Origin: GH45 sp046704385
Lineage (GTDB): Bacteria; Bacteroidota; Bacteroidia; Bacteroidales; SZUA-534
Length of the DNA stretch: 64,000 bases
Reading direction: 5' to 3'
NCBI GenBank assembly: GCA_046704385.1
Contig: JBJKSB010000013.1
Coordinates: 136,092 to 200,091 of the forward strand
The position numbers and the translations under genes were made by a program. Position 1 is the stretch's first letter, and every line of letters begins with the position of its first letter. Below the pieces are notes generated by a model. That model worked only from the letters and a program-made list of their open reading frames with translations, searched no databases and was not told the origin of the DNA. Shown here in pieces: positions 26,631-35,002 of the stretch.

Positions 26631-28355
26631 ATGTCAAAACTATTCAGGCAAAAATCAATCAAGCATATTTTAGATCAGGTGGGCAGTGAAAAGCTGGGCC
26701 AGATGAACCGTAATTTAAATGTCCGCGACCTTACAGCACTGGGAATTGCTGCAATTATAGGTGCCGGTATTTTTAGTACTATTGGTACAGCAGCGGTTAA
26801 TGGGGGGCCGGCGGTCTCCACCCTTTTTATTCTTACGGCTATAGCATGTGGATTTTCAGCCTTATGCTATGCCCAGTTTGCCAGCGCCATACCTATAAGT
26901 GGCAGTGCATATACTTATGCTTACGCTTCGTTTGGTGAGTTGGTGGCCTGGATTATCGGTTGGGATTTAATTATGGAATATGCTATTGGAAATATTGCCG
27001 TAGCTATATCATGGAGTGATTATTTTACGGGTTTAATGTCGGGTTTGGGAATGCATATTCCGGCCTTTTTTTCGGTAGACTATCTGAGTGCATCCCGGGG
27101 ATTTCATGAAGCAGCCCAGTTAATGGCCACCGGAGTCGATTTTTCGTCTTTAACCGCCGGTTTGCAGGAAGCCTGGACAGCCTGGACCACAGCACCCATG
27201 ATTGGCGCTTTCAGGATTATTGCTGATTTGCCGGCCTTTTTAATTGTGGTAGCTATTACAGCACTAGTATATATTGGTATCCAGGAAGCTAAAGTGGCTG
27301 GCAATATTATGGTTATATTGAAAATTGTCATTTTAATGGTCGTCATAGGTATCGGGGCCATGTATGTCAACCCGGAAAACTGGAGTCCTTTTGCTCCCCA
27401 TGGTTTTGGAGGAGTGATGAAAGGAGTTTCAGGAGTGTTTTTTGCCTATATCGGTTTTGATGCTATAAGTACTACCGCTGAGGAAGCTAAAAACCCACGG
27501 CGCGACCTTCCCCGTGCAATGATCTGGGCACTGGTGATCACTACGATACTTTATGTACTTATCAGCCTGGTACTAACTGGAATGGTTCATTATAGTGAGC
27601 TCGGAGTGGGTGATCCGCTGGCTTATGCATTTCAGAAAGTACATTTACCAGGGTTATCAGGAATAATTGCACTGAGTGCGGTAATTGCCATGGCTTCGGT
27701 ACTGTTGGTTTTCCAGGTAGGGCAGCCCCGTATCTGGATGAGCATGAGCCGCGACGGTTTATTGCCTCCACGATTTTCCAAAATTCACCGCCGTTTCAAA
27801 ACTCCTGCATTTGCTACTATTATAACAGGTGTTTTGGTAGCCACACCTACTTTATTTATGAACCTGACGGAAGTAACCGATTTAACCAGTATTGGTACCT
27901 TATTTGCTTTTGTACTGGTTTCGGGTGGAATATTATTGATAGATAAAAATCCAAGCCAAAATAAAGATCACGAAGGTTTTAGAGTTCCATTTTTTGGTAG
28001 CCGTTATATTATTCCGGGATTATGGATCATTGTCATTTTAGCTGGAGTTATCTTTTGGCCGACTGAGTTAAGAGCATTGCCACATAATGTTGCAAACATG
28101 CCCTGGGCTGAGTTTAAACACCAGATCCCTTTCACGGGCTTTCTACTCGTAGCCATTATTCTTTCAATAATATCCGTAATTAAAAATCTGTCCGTAATAC
28201 CTGTTTTTGGACTTTTAATTAATCTTTACCTGATGTCGCAACTGGGTATCACGAATTGGTTGCGGTTTTTAATCTGGCTGGTTATCGGGTTGGTACTGTA
28301 TTTTACCTATGGATTTAAACATAGCAAGTTAGGTGATTTGGAAGCTTTGGAATAG
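26631..28355 (+). CDS. APC-superfamily amino-acid permease (cationic amino-acid transporter type)
   Basis: The 574-residue protein has about 12-14 membrane helices. The family's first-helix motif is clear (GIAAIIGAGIFSTIGTAA), as is the TM6 region FFAYIGFDAISTTAEEAKNPRRDLP typical of CAT-type permeases. It imports or exchanges amino acids across the inner membrane. Nothing in the sequence sets the substrate. It is preceded by the 21-bp repeat array and transcribed toward the hgcAB-marR operon, with about 160 nt between the convergent ends. Confidence 0.88.
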   Translation: MSKLFRQKSIKHILDQVGSEKLGQMNRNLNVRDLTALGIAAIIGAGIFSTIGTAAVNGGPAVSTLFILTAIACGFSALCYAQFASAIPISGSAYTYAYASFGELVAWIIGWDLIMEYAIGNIAVAISWSDYFTGLMSGLGMHIPAFFSVDYLSASRGFHEAAQLMATGVDFSSLTAGLQEAWTAWTTAPMIGAFRIIADLPAFLIVVAITALVYIGIQEAKVAGNIMVILKIVILMVVIGIGAMYVNPENWSPFAPHGFGGVMKGVSGVFFAYIGFDAISTTAEEAKNPRRDLPRAMIWALVITTILYVLISLVLTGMVHYSELGVGDPLAYAFQKVHLPGLSGIIALSAVIAMASVLLVFQVGQPRIWMSMSRDGLLPPRFSKIHRRFKTPAFATIITGVLVATPTLFMNLTEVTDLTSIGTLFAFVLVSGGILLIDKNPSQNKDHEGFRVPFFGSRYIIPGLWIIVILAGVIFWPTELRALPHNVANMPWAEFKHQIPFTGFLLVAIILSIISVIKNLSVIPVFGLLINLYLMSQLGITNWLRFLIWLVIGLVLYFTYGFKHSKLGDLEALE

Positions 28356-28514
28356 CAGGTCAAATAACATAAATTATCAATAAAAATAAGGGCATAAAAT
28401 GGTGCTTCCGGAAATAAAAAAAATTAAAGGATACTTCATTTGTGGGGTTGCATCTTTCCATGTTGTTTAGCGAAAACAGAACCCACGAGCTTTGGAGGAG
28501 CTTTATGCCATGTC

Positions 28515-28943
28515 TTAAATCGATTCCACATTTCTCACAAATTTCTTCAATAATTTCAGGAACTCCGTTTTTTCATCCGAAGTAAAACCTTTAAGTGCAC
28601 AATCGTAAAAAACATTGTTACTCTTGTTTATTTGCTTACAGGTTTTCTTGCCCTGGTCACTCAACTGTACTAAGGCCGTTCGCCTGTTTTCTTTGGGTAT
28701 ATCCCTGTCAACAAGTCCAATGTTCACCAGACCTTCCACAGTGCGGCTAATGGTACTTTTATCGAGTACCAGGTTATCCGACAATTCCGAAATATTCATA
28801 CTTGTGTGTTCATCTATTTCAAGCAGGGTATGGCACTGGGTCAGGGTAACTCCGTCGCAGCACGATACTTTATTCTGTGCAAAAATGGAACGTTCCAGTT
28901 TGCGAATTTCCGACCGAAATTCCATAAGATACTTTTCATCCAT
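28515..28943 (-). CDS. MarR-family regulator with vicinal cysteines, downstream of hgcAB
   Basis: The 142-residue protein has the MarR winged-helix core (MNISELSDNLVLDKSTISRTVEGLVNIGLVDRDIPKENRRTALVQLSDQGK). Just before it is a cysteine cluster, KVSCCDGVTLTQCH (Cys28, Cys29, Cys37), plus two later Cys. Such Cys sets in MarR proteins can sense thiophilic metals, metalloids or oxidants. It begins 12 nt after hgcB and is the third gene of the unit. A 35-bp inverted repeat at the hgcA start is the likely operator, which would make the operon self-regulated (inference). Confidence 0.85.
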   Translation of the reverse strand: MDEKYLMEFRSEIRKLERSIFAQNKVSCCDGVTLTQCHTLLEIDEHTSMNISELSDNLVLDKSTISRTVEGLVNIGLVDRDIPKENRRTALVQLSDQGKKTCKQINKSNNVFYDCALKGFTSDEKTEFLKLLKKFVRNVESI

Positions 28944-28955
28944 AATAATAAATAT

Positions 28956-29252
28956 TTAATTACAACAAGCGTCAGAGGAACAACTGCACGAGGGTTGTCC
29001 GCCTTTTATCATAGAATTGAGTACCGCAGTAGCACAACCCACTCCCGAAACTACACTGATTGCCTCCGATTCGCAGTTCAGGGCACACGCCCCGCACTCC
29101 ATGCATTTGTCCTTGTTGATAATATAAGCTCTTTTATTGTGCATACCAAAAACCTGGTGGGGACAAACGTAAACGCACATTTTGCAGCCAATACATTTGG
29201 TTTCGTCATATTTAAGCGAAACCACATTTTTTAAATATATCTGAGTATCCAT
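28956..29252 (-). CDS. hgcB: HgcB, ferredoxin of the mercury-methylation system
   Basis: The 98-residue protein is a 2[4Fe-4S] ferredoxin with motifs CIGCKMCVYVC (Cys20-Cys30) and CMECGACALNC (Cys50-Cys60). Beyond a normal ferredoxin it has the features of HgcB: a conserved Cys73 in GVGCATAV and a Cys-rich tail (Cys89, Cys91 and the terminal pair Cys96-Cys97). HgcB is known to supply electrons that keep the HgcA corrinoid reduced, and its tail cysteines are thought to handle Hg(II). It starts 1 nt after the hgcA stop, so translation is coupled. Confidence 0.95.
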   Translation of the reverse strand: MDTQIYLKNVVSLKYDETKCIGCKMCVYVCPHQVFGMHNKRAYIINKDKCMECGACALNCESEAISVVSGVGCATAVLNSMIKGGQPSCSCSSDACCN

Positions 29253-29253
29253 T

Positions 29254-30276
29254 TTAAGCGATGAATTGAGAAGTAATTAACATGATAAAACCTAACGAAG
29301 CCAAAGTAATCTGAAAGGGTACATAGAACTTCATCTCCTTTTTGACTCCTGAAAGTGAGGTATAGGTGCTGGCCCCGGTAAAATTCATAGCCAGAAACGA
29401 TGAAATGGCCATGCTCATCAATAATAGTGATACAAAACCTAATACTGAAAAAGGTTTATGAATAAGAAAAAAAGTTAACAGGAATACCAAAATCCCGATC
29501 ACCAGACCTTTTCCGCCAAAACTCCGGAACGGCAGCCAGGGTAAAAGAACCGGTGCCAGAAAGGCTCCTGATATATACGATGTAAGGATAAACAACGTTG
29601 AAATAAGTCCGTTATGGATTATATTCTGAGAAGAATATCCATGGTTGCTAAAACCACTAATGGCTAACATAACCAGCAATATCAGCACCAGGTATTTGAG
29701 GGAATTAACAATCTCAACCGGACTAAGTATCAGCCTGTCGTAAAAAGTGAAGTTGACGCTTTGCATCTCCTCCGATTTTTTGTATTTATCCTGCAGGTAC
29801 TGCTTAATATCTGAGGCTCGTACCGGACCAAATTTTACGTGGAATCCGGTGGCTGTTTTTACTTTATGTGCCGCAACACCGGGAGCTCCCAGCTGAGGTA
29901 CAATAATTCTTTTGTGATCAATTTTGTTTTTTAAATCTGTTGACTCAATTTTATCAATCAATTCCTGGGTTCCAAAAGTTCCTTTGCCTGCCGCACACCA
30001 TACATTTACACCTTTGGTATCAAGTACAAGTATCCATGCATTTAAACCCAACATATTTTTACGAAGGATGTCAAAGCTCAGCTTGTAATTGGCACTGACA
30101 AAAACATCTGAACCTTTATCCGGTGTTCCGATTTTATAAAGTCCCGGCTCAACTCTATAATTATTTCTACCTATCGAGCATCTCACTCTTAATGCCCCCA
30201 AGTGGTCTTTTGTTGACCATCGTGAATCAACGGTGGGTTCAACAACAATTTTAAGGTTCGTAAAATTCATAATCAT
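29254..30276 (-). CDS. hgcA: HgcA, corrinoid methyltransferase of mercury methylation
   Basis: I use ATG 30276; ATG 30270 is also possible, and a TTG at 30282 falls inside the operator-like repeat. The 340-residue protein has an N-terminal corrinoid-binding domain with the diagnostic cap-helix motif NVWCAAGKGTFGT. Its Cys (residue 94 from this start) is the lower cobalt ligand. A C-terminal membrane domain of five helices follows, including the family segment NFTGASTYTSLSGVKKEM. HgcA transfers a methyl group to Hg(II), and loss of hgcA or hgcB abolishes methylation in tested organisms. The motif is intact, so activity is expected. It lies at the head of hgcA-hgcB-marR. Confidence 0.96.
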   Translation of the reverse strand: MIMNFTNLKIVVEPTVDSRWSTKDHLGALRVRCSIGRNNYRVEPGLYKIGTPDKGSDVFVSANYKLSFDILRKNMLGLNAWILVLDTKGVNVWCAAGKGTFGTQELIDKIESTDLKNKIDHKRIIVPQLGAPGVAAHKVKTATGFHVKFGPVRASDIKQYLQDKYKKSEEMQSVNFTFYDRLILSPVEIVNSLKYLVLILLVMLAISGFSNHGYSSQNIIHNGLISTLFILTSYISGAFLAPVLLPWLPFRSFGGKGLVIGILVFLLTFFLIHKPFSVLGFVSLLLMSMAISSFLAMNFTGASTYTSLSGVKKEMKFYVPFQITLASLGFIMLITSQFIA

Positions 30277-30281
30277 TTTCA

Positions 30282-30316
30282 AATTAAAACAGTTGCAATT
30301 TACAACTATTTTAATT
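30282..30316 (-). promoter_or_regulatory. 35-bp inverted repeat at the hgcA start (candidate MarR operator)
   Basis: The arms AATTAAAACAGTTG (30282-30295) and CAACTATTTTAATT (30303-30316) are reverse complements with one mismatch in 14, around a 7-nt centre. It ends 5 nt upstream of ATG 30276. On the minus strand a TTG followed after 19 nt by TAAATTGC lies across it as a possible promoter. A dimeric MarR protein bound here would block transcription of hgcA-hgcB-marR. This is inferred from position and symmetry. Confidence 0.65.
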
Positions 30317-30339
30317 CAAAACAATTGATTTGTGAAAAT

Positions 30340-31362
30340 TTATTTCATAAAACCCTTTAAACTTTTTATGTTTTCTTTGGTTGATGAAATATTCTGTTTG
30401 CAAACTTCAGCCGCTTTTTGGGCTGCAGGGGTCTTGCTTTGGCGCAGATATTTCAGTGCTTTTTCATTAAGTTCAAGGATGGTGTTATTTAGCTCTAAAG
30501 CCCCACTGTAATTTTTTTCATCGTACAGGGTTTTAAGGTCGTTTCCCATATCATACGAAAGTTGTAATAGAGCAAATCCGGGAACTTCCACATTTTCGGG
30601 ATTAAACCGGAATGCCCTTTCAGCTGAAGCCATTTTTTGCTCAATGGGTTTAAGTTTTTGCCAGGCTGCAATGGTATCATTAAAATTAAAATCGCCATGG
30701 CAGTCTTTAATTTTCTTTATAATCGCATCGTTACTTTGCTGGTAATCATTAATACTGATAGGACAGGTGAGTAGCTGCCACATTGGATCGGCGGGTAAAT
30801 GTTTTAAAATAAATTCCTGGGGTTTGGTTAAAAAATATTCAGGAAAGAATTTTTGAACAAATTTCCTGTTTTCATCAATATATCCTCCTCCCCAGGTGGC
30901 ATCAATAAATTGCCATTTATTATCTGCAAATACTGCATTCCAGGCATGGTCGGCATTGGTAAATTTTTTACCGGGTTTATAGCCATATCCTTTGCTATAT
31001 CCCGATATCAAAAAGCAGGGAATATCATTAAAATCGCATAACGCCTTAAACAACTCGGAATATCCCTGGCAAATGGCACGATGGTATTTTAATACATCTT
31101 CGGCGCTGGTTTTGGGATTTGGATTTGCAGAAAAAAAGGTTTTGGTGTCATAAACAATATGGTGTGTGATCCAAAGATAATAGGACCATATTTTTTCATC
31201 AGGTGTATGAGCTTTTAAATTGATATAGTCTGATAACTTTTGAACTGTTTTACCGGCATCGTGCGGCGCATCGGCAATGTGTTGTTCAATGGTGTTAAGG
31301 TTTTGGCCCCGGGTAATATTTGCCCCAAACAATAGAGTAAAAGCAATGATAAAACGGATCAT
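30340..31362 (-). CDS. Secreted transglutaminase-like protein
   Basis: The 340-residue product has a signal peptide ending near GANITRG. It has a transglutaminase/protease-like core with the catalytic triad in order: Cys in ICQGYSELF, His in NADHAWNAV and Asp in FIDATWGGG. A helical C-terminal part (about 230-340) follows. Bacterial members are usually peptidases or of unknown role rather than cross-linkers. It is the last of five same-strand genes from 34883. The 63-nt gap to hgcA contains the operator-like repeat. Confidence 0.82.
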   Translation of the reverse strand: MIRFIIAFTLLFGANITRGQNLNTIEQHIADAPHDAGKTVQKLSDYINLKAHTPDEKIWSYYLWITHHIVYDTKTFFSANPNPKTSAEDVLKYHRAICQGYSELFKALCDFNDIPCFLISGYSKGYGYKPGKKFTNADHAWNAVFADNKWQFIDATWGGGYIDENRKFVQKFFPEYFLTKPQEFILKHLPADPMWQLLTCPISINDYQQSNDAIIKKIKDCHGDFNFNDTIAAWQKLKPIEQKMASAERAFRFNPENVEVPGFALLQLSYDMGNDLKTLYDEKNYSGALELNNTILELNEKALKYLRQSKTPAAQKAAEVCKQNISSTKENIKSLKGFMK

Positions 31363-31391
31363 AATTATTCGTTTTTAAGTTGTAATTAATG

Positions 31392-32207
31392 TTAGTACTC
31401 CGGATTCTGTTTTATGCTGGCTTTTTCAAAATATTTTTTCAGAATCAGATAAATAGTATAACTTATTAAAAGACAAAGCAACAGGAGTGATATATAATAA
31501 AAATTACTGCCGATTATATCTTTGAATGTAACCTCAATTCCCTGGAATTTCTTTGCCAGGTAAAAGCTAAAAGTATTGTTAACAAAATGGATGAATATAC
31601 CTGGCCAGATAGAACGGGTTTTCCAGTAAATCCATCCTATTACTGTACCAATAGCAAATGCCGCTACAAATTGCCAGGGATTGAGATGTGCAATTCCAAA
31701 GATAACAGCCGATAAAATAATAGCCATTTTGGGTGGATATTTTTCGAGGAATTTTTTAAGGATGATCCCTCTGAATATCAGTTCTTCTAATACAGGAGCA
31801 GCTATACATAAAGTAAGAAATCCCTGGAAGTTAATTTGCAAGGCTTGTTCAAACAAAATTCTGACGGATTCGGGCATAGGAATTAAACTTACAATACTTT
31901 CAAGAATAATTGCCAACGCAATTACCAGGGGAATTAAAACCAGATAAACTATGATGCCCACTTTATTTGTATCAAAGGTTACAACCAGGGTCCATCTTCG
32001 CACCAGTGCCAATGAAAGCAAAAATGTCACAGTGTAACTGATAAAAATAAACCAGTCTTTAATTCCCGGTAAAACATGAGTTGACATTTCAACGGTTGCA
32101 CCAATCAGGAAGTAAATTAAATTGGCAATTGCAATAAATAGCAAGGCATGGTAAAAACCGAATTTTGTCTTCCGGTTTCCAATTATATCTGTAAGTTGTG
32201 TGTTCAT
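31392..32207 (-). CDS. CPBP-family intramembrane metalloprotease
   Basis: This 271-residue membrane protein (about seven to eight helices) carries the three CPBP/Abi motifs: EELIFRG (EExxxR), FGIAHLNPWQ (FxxxH) and HFVNNTFSF (HxxxN/B). The family comprises Rce1-like intramembrane proteases and proteins linked to bacteriocin immunity or prenyl processing. The substrate is unknown. The gene overlaps neither neighbour and is 5 nt downstream of a GNAT gene in the same direction. Confidence 0.85.
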   Translation of the reverse strand: MNTQLTDIIGNRKTKFGFYHALLFIAIANLIYFLIGATVEMSTHVLPGIKDWFIFISYTVTFLLSLALVRRWTLVVTFDTNKVGIIVYLVLIPLVIALAIILESIVSLIPMPESVRILFEQALQINFQGFLTLCIAAPVLEELIFRGIILKKFLEKYPPKMAIILSAVIFGIAHLNPWQFVAAFAIGTVIGWIYWKTRSIWPGIFIHFVNNTFSFYLAKKFQGIEVTFKDIIGSNFYYISLLLLCLLISYTIYLILKKYFEKASIKQNPEY

Positions 32208-32212
32208 TAGAA

Positions 32213-32662
32213 TTATAGTATTGAATTATAGGTGCTTATGCCAGAATAATCGCGAATTATATAGGTTTTATAGTCGCCAAGATATTTAAAACCTGCTTTT
32301 AGATAAAGATTTTCCGCAATTTTATTTTGAACGTGTACCTCAAGTTTAATTTGCATATCGAGTTTCCTGGCAAAATTAAGTGTGGCTTTCATTAATAAAT
32401 GGGAGAGTTTTTGTCCCTGAAATTCAGGTTTAATACCAAAATGATGAAGAAAAAGCCTTCGCCCGTCATTGGTTATCCATGAGGTACCTACAATTTTGTG
32501 GTTTTGCGAATGTTCAAGTATATAAAAAATTCCGCCCTGCTTTTGGGTCTTTTTTATCGATTCCAGATTATCGCCCCTTTCGGGATAACTTAAGCCTGTT
32601 TCGATCCAGATATCTTCAACTTCTTTAAAATCAGGATCCTTAAACTCTCTTACCGTAAACAT
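32213..32662 (-). CDS. GNAT-family N-acetyltransferase
   Basis: The 149-residue protein has the GNAT fold, including beta4 and the acetyl-CoA loop (LFLHHFGIKPEFQGQKLSHLLMKATLNFAR, with QGQKLS in the R/QxxGxG/A position), and a C-terminal NLYLKAGFKYLGDYK strand-helix. The acceptor, a small molecule or a protein N-terminus, is not evident. It is embedded 5 nt from both neighbours in a minus-strand operon. Confidence 0.85.
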   Translation of the reverse strand: MFTVREFKDPDFKEVEDIWIETGLSYPERGDNLESIKKTQKQGGIFYILEHSQNHKIVGTSWITNDGRRLFLHHFGIKPEFQGQKLSHLLMKATLNFARKLDMQIKLEVHVQNKIAENLYLKAGFKYLGDYKTYIIRDYSGISTYNSIL

Positions 32663-32667
32663 ATTAA

Positions 32668-34065
32668 TTATTCAGTTTTTACCACATATAACTGGTTCGA
32701 TTCGTGTTTTACCACCCGTACTTTCTGGTTTTTATCGATAAAGCCATATTGGGCGACAGCATCATATGGTTCACCATCAATGGTCACTGAACCAGAGGGG
32801 CGTAATACTGTTTCGGCTATGCCTTCTTTTCCAACCAGTTGTTTCAGACTCAGGTTTGAACTTGAAAAACCTTCAGTAGTTGGTTGTGAGGCCTGTAACG
32901 CAATTTTTCCGCCGAAAAAGCTGGATGCAAACAGACGTTGACTGACAATAATTGAGGTAACCAATGATACAAAAAATGAACCCATAACCAAAAGCAGGGC
33001 ATGGAAAAACAAATTGAAAAATAAACCAAATCCTTCAACCTCAAAATCATGAGTACCCACCATGGCCAGGCTAAGTCCGACAATTGACAGAATTATTCCG
33101 GAAATTCCGGTAATACCAAAGCCCGGAATTGCAAAAATTTCAACGGCAATAAGAACTAAACCCAACACAAACAAGGCAATTTCCCAATGGGCTGCAACTC
33201 CTTCGAGGTAAAGCGGTGCAAAATAAAGAATGGCGGCGGTAACTGCTGCGGCCAACGGAAAACCAATTCCCGGAGTTTGTAATTCAAAATAAATTCCGCC
33301 AAAGATTACCATAATTAATATACTTTGGGCAATTGGGTTTACCAATAATCCGATAAGTTTATCCAGTGAGCCTGGTTTGTATTCTTTAATCACTACCGGA
33401 TTCAGTGATTCTTTTTCAATCAGTTCTTTAACATTATCCACAATACCGTCGCAAAACCCGTATTTCACAGCTTCGTTAGCCGTGAAGGTTATTACTTTGC
33501 CGGTATCAATTACGCCTTTTACATACATGTCGGGGTCAACCATGGCCTCCGCAATAGCCGGATTGCGTTTCCATTTAAAGGTAGTATCCTTTCCATGGAT
33601 TATGGTGTCTTTTCCATGGGCTTCAGCTGTTGCCCTCATGGTACTTCGCATATAACTCTGGTATTTATCGGGCATGGCAGCTCCGGTTTGGTTTACCACG
33701 GTTGCGGCACCAATATTGGCTCCGGGACGCATAAAAATTTTGTCGCAGGCAATTGAAATCAATGCACCTGCTGATGCGGCATTGTTATCAACAAATACAT
33801 AAACAGGTATATCGCTGTTTAAAATCCTGGTTCGGATGGAATCGGCTGAAACCACCATGCCGCCGTATGTATTCATGTGAATCAGAATTATATCAGCATG
33901 AATATTTTCTGCCATTTCAAAGGCTTTTTGGGTTTTGCGCCATAGGGCAGGAGCCACTTCTTCTTTCATGTCAAATTTAAGGATAACTGTGGTATCCTTT
34001 GAACCGGCAAAAACGCATGATATTATGCTTGTTAGAAGTAAAATGATGAAAAGGTGTTTTTTCAT
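32668..34065 (-). CDS. NfeD-family membrane protein with ClpP-like serine protease domain
   Basis: I start at 34065 (MKKHLFIILLLT), where the signal peptide begins, not at the in-frame ATG 9 nt upstream. The 465-residue protein has a ClpP-class serine protease domain with NNAASAGAL (catalytic Ser98) and a Lys partner in the later helix. A block of four or five membrane helices (about 245-385) and a C-terminal OB-fold NfeD domain follow (about 400-465). Long NfeD proteins work with SPFH/stomatin partners in membrane quality control. No SPFH gene is adjacent here. It sits in the five-gene minus-strand group. Confidence 0.87.
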   Translation of the reverse strand: MKKHLFIILLLTSIISCVFAGSKDTTVILKFDMKEEVAPALWRKTQKAFEMAENIHADIILIHMNTYGGMVVSADSIRTRILNSDIPVYVFVDNNAASAGALISIACDKIFMRPGANIGAATVVNQTGAAMPDKYQSYMRSTMRATAEAHGKDTIIHGKDTTFKWKRNPAIAEAMVDPDMYVKGVIDTGKVITFTANEAVKYGFCDGIVDNVKELIEKESLNPVVIKEYKPGSLDKLIGLLVNPIAQSILIMVIFGGIYFELQTPGIGFPLAAAVTAAILYFAPLYLEGVAAHWEIALFVLGLVLIAVEIFAIPGFGITGISGIILSIVGLSLAMVGTHDFEVEGFGLFFNLFFHALLLVMGSFFVSLVTSIIVSQRLFASSFFGGKIALQASQPTTEGFSSSNLSLKQLVGKEGIAETVLRPSGSVTIDGEPYDAVAQYGFIDKNQKVRVVKHESNQLYVVKTE

Positions 34066-34085
34066 AGGGTACATTTTTAATGATC

Positions 34086-34883
34086 TTAAATATTTGACCC
34101 CTTAATTTCGGGGATTTCATTCATAGCCAGCGTAGCTCCAACTGTCGATACAATTGCAGTAAAGCCAGCCAGCATTATGCCGCAAAACGGAATAAACAAA
34201 GTTAAGGAGAATAGCAAACCATTTGCAATAGCCATGCCTCTGTATTTTCGCATTAAATTTATGCTTTCACGCACTTTTAACCGGCGACGTTCGCTGGTAT
34301 AATCCATGTATGAAAAACCATAAAAATAGGCCGATACAAAAAAGAGAAATACTGCAGCTACAGGCCCTGATACAATGTTTATTACCGGTAGCAAGGTAGC
34401 AATTAATACTAAAATAGTAATTCCGGTTTGGTAAACCATGTTTCGCAGGGCAATTCTGATTCCACGCCAAATATCTTCAAAAAACTGACCCATTGAAAAA
34501 GGGAAATCAGTCTGGTTTAAAATTTGATCTGTCCGTTCACTTATCCATGCAAATAATGGCGATAATATTATCAGAATTATGTAGCCGCTGAAATAAACAA
34601 AAACAAAAAAGAAAAGTACCTGCATCAGGAATTTTACCAGCCACTCTAAAATGCCGGGTAGCATTTCCATAAACCTGGAATTGCCGGCGTGAGTAAACCA
34701 TTGATCAATAGAGTGATTGGAGAGGTTCGCTAAAAAATCCATCAGCATAAAGCCGCCGAAGTACATTATAATATTGATAATCAGAGGAATTAGAAAGGTC
34801 CACCATAACCGGTTGTTAAATATAAAGGGTATTGCTTTAAAAAAACTTTTAAAACCCGTTGAAAATCCGTTAAATGCTTTCAC
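34086..34883 (-). CDS. EI24/CysZ-like membrane protein
   Basis: The 265-residue protein matches the EI24 domain (FSTGFKSFFKAIPFIFNN near the start, GPVAAVFLFFVSAYFYGFSYMDYTSERR later) with about five membrane segments. The domain occurs in CysZ sulfate transporters, but Bacteroidota members are usually of unknown role. It is the first gene of the minus-strand group, and the divergent glycosyltransferase gene starts 120 nt away. Confidence 0.8.
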   Translation of the reverse strand: MKAFNGFSTGFKSFFKAIPFIFNNRLWWTFLIPLIINIIMYFGGFMLMDFLANLSNHSIDQWFTHAGNSRFMEMLPGILEWLVKFLMQVLFFFVFVYFSGYIILIILSPLFAWISERTDQILNQTDFPFSMGQFFEDIWRGIRIALRNMVYQTGITILVLIATLLPVINIVSGPVAAVFLFFVSAYFYGFSYMDYTSERRRLKVRESINLMRKYRGMAIANGLLFSLTLFIPFCGIMLAGFTAIVSTVGATLAMNEIPEIKGSNI

Positions 34884-34973
34884 AATAATGGTATTTATTT
34901 ATATGATTCGGAATTAAAGTTAATTAATGTTATCCATTTATCAATCATTAAATAGGTATCGAATATAATCCTT

Positions 34974-34981
34974 ATTTTTGC
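34974..34981 (+). promoter_or_regulatory. Candidate -7 box for glycosyltransferase gene
   Basis: TATTTTTG fits TAnnTTTG and lies 21 nt before ATG 35003. No obvious -33 TTG is present. Confidence 0.45.
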
Positions 34982-35002
34982 CGCTAAAATAGAAATAATA
35001 CC

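Noticed and set aside
30340..31362. Including the transglutaminase-like gene in the hgcAB operon
   Set aside because: It is upstream on the same strand, and the 63-nt gap contains a large inverted repeat and a possible promoter, so the hgcA transcript more likely begins there.
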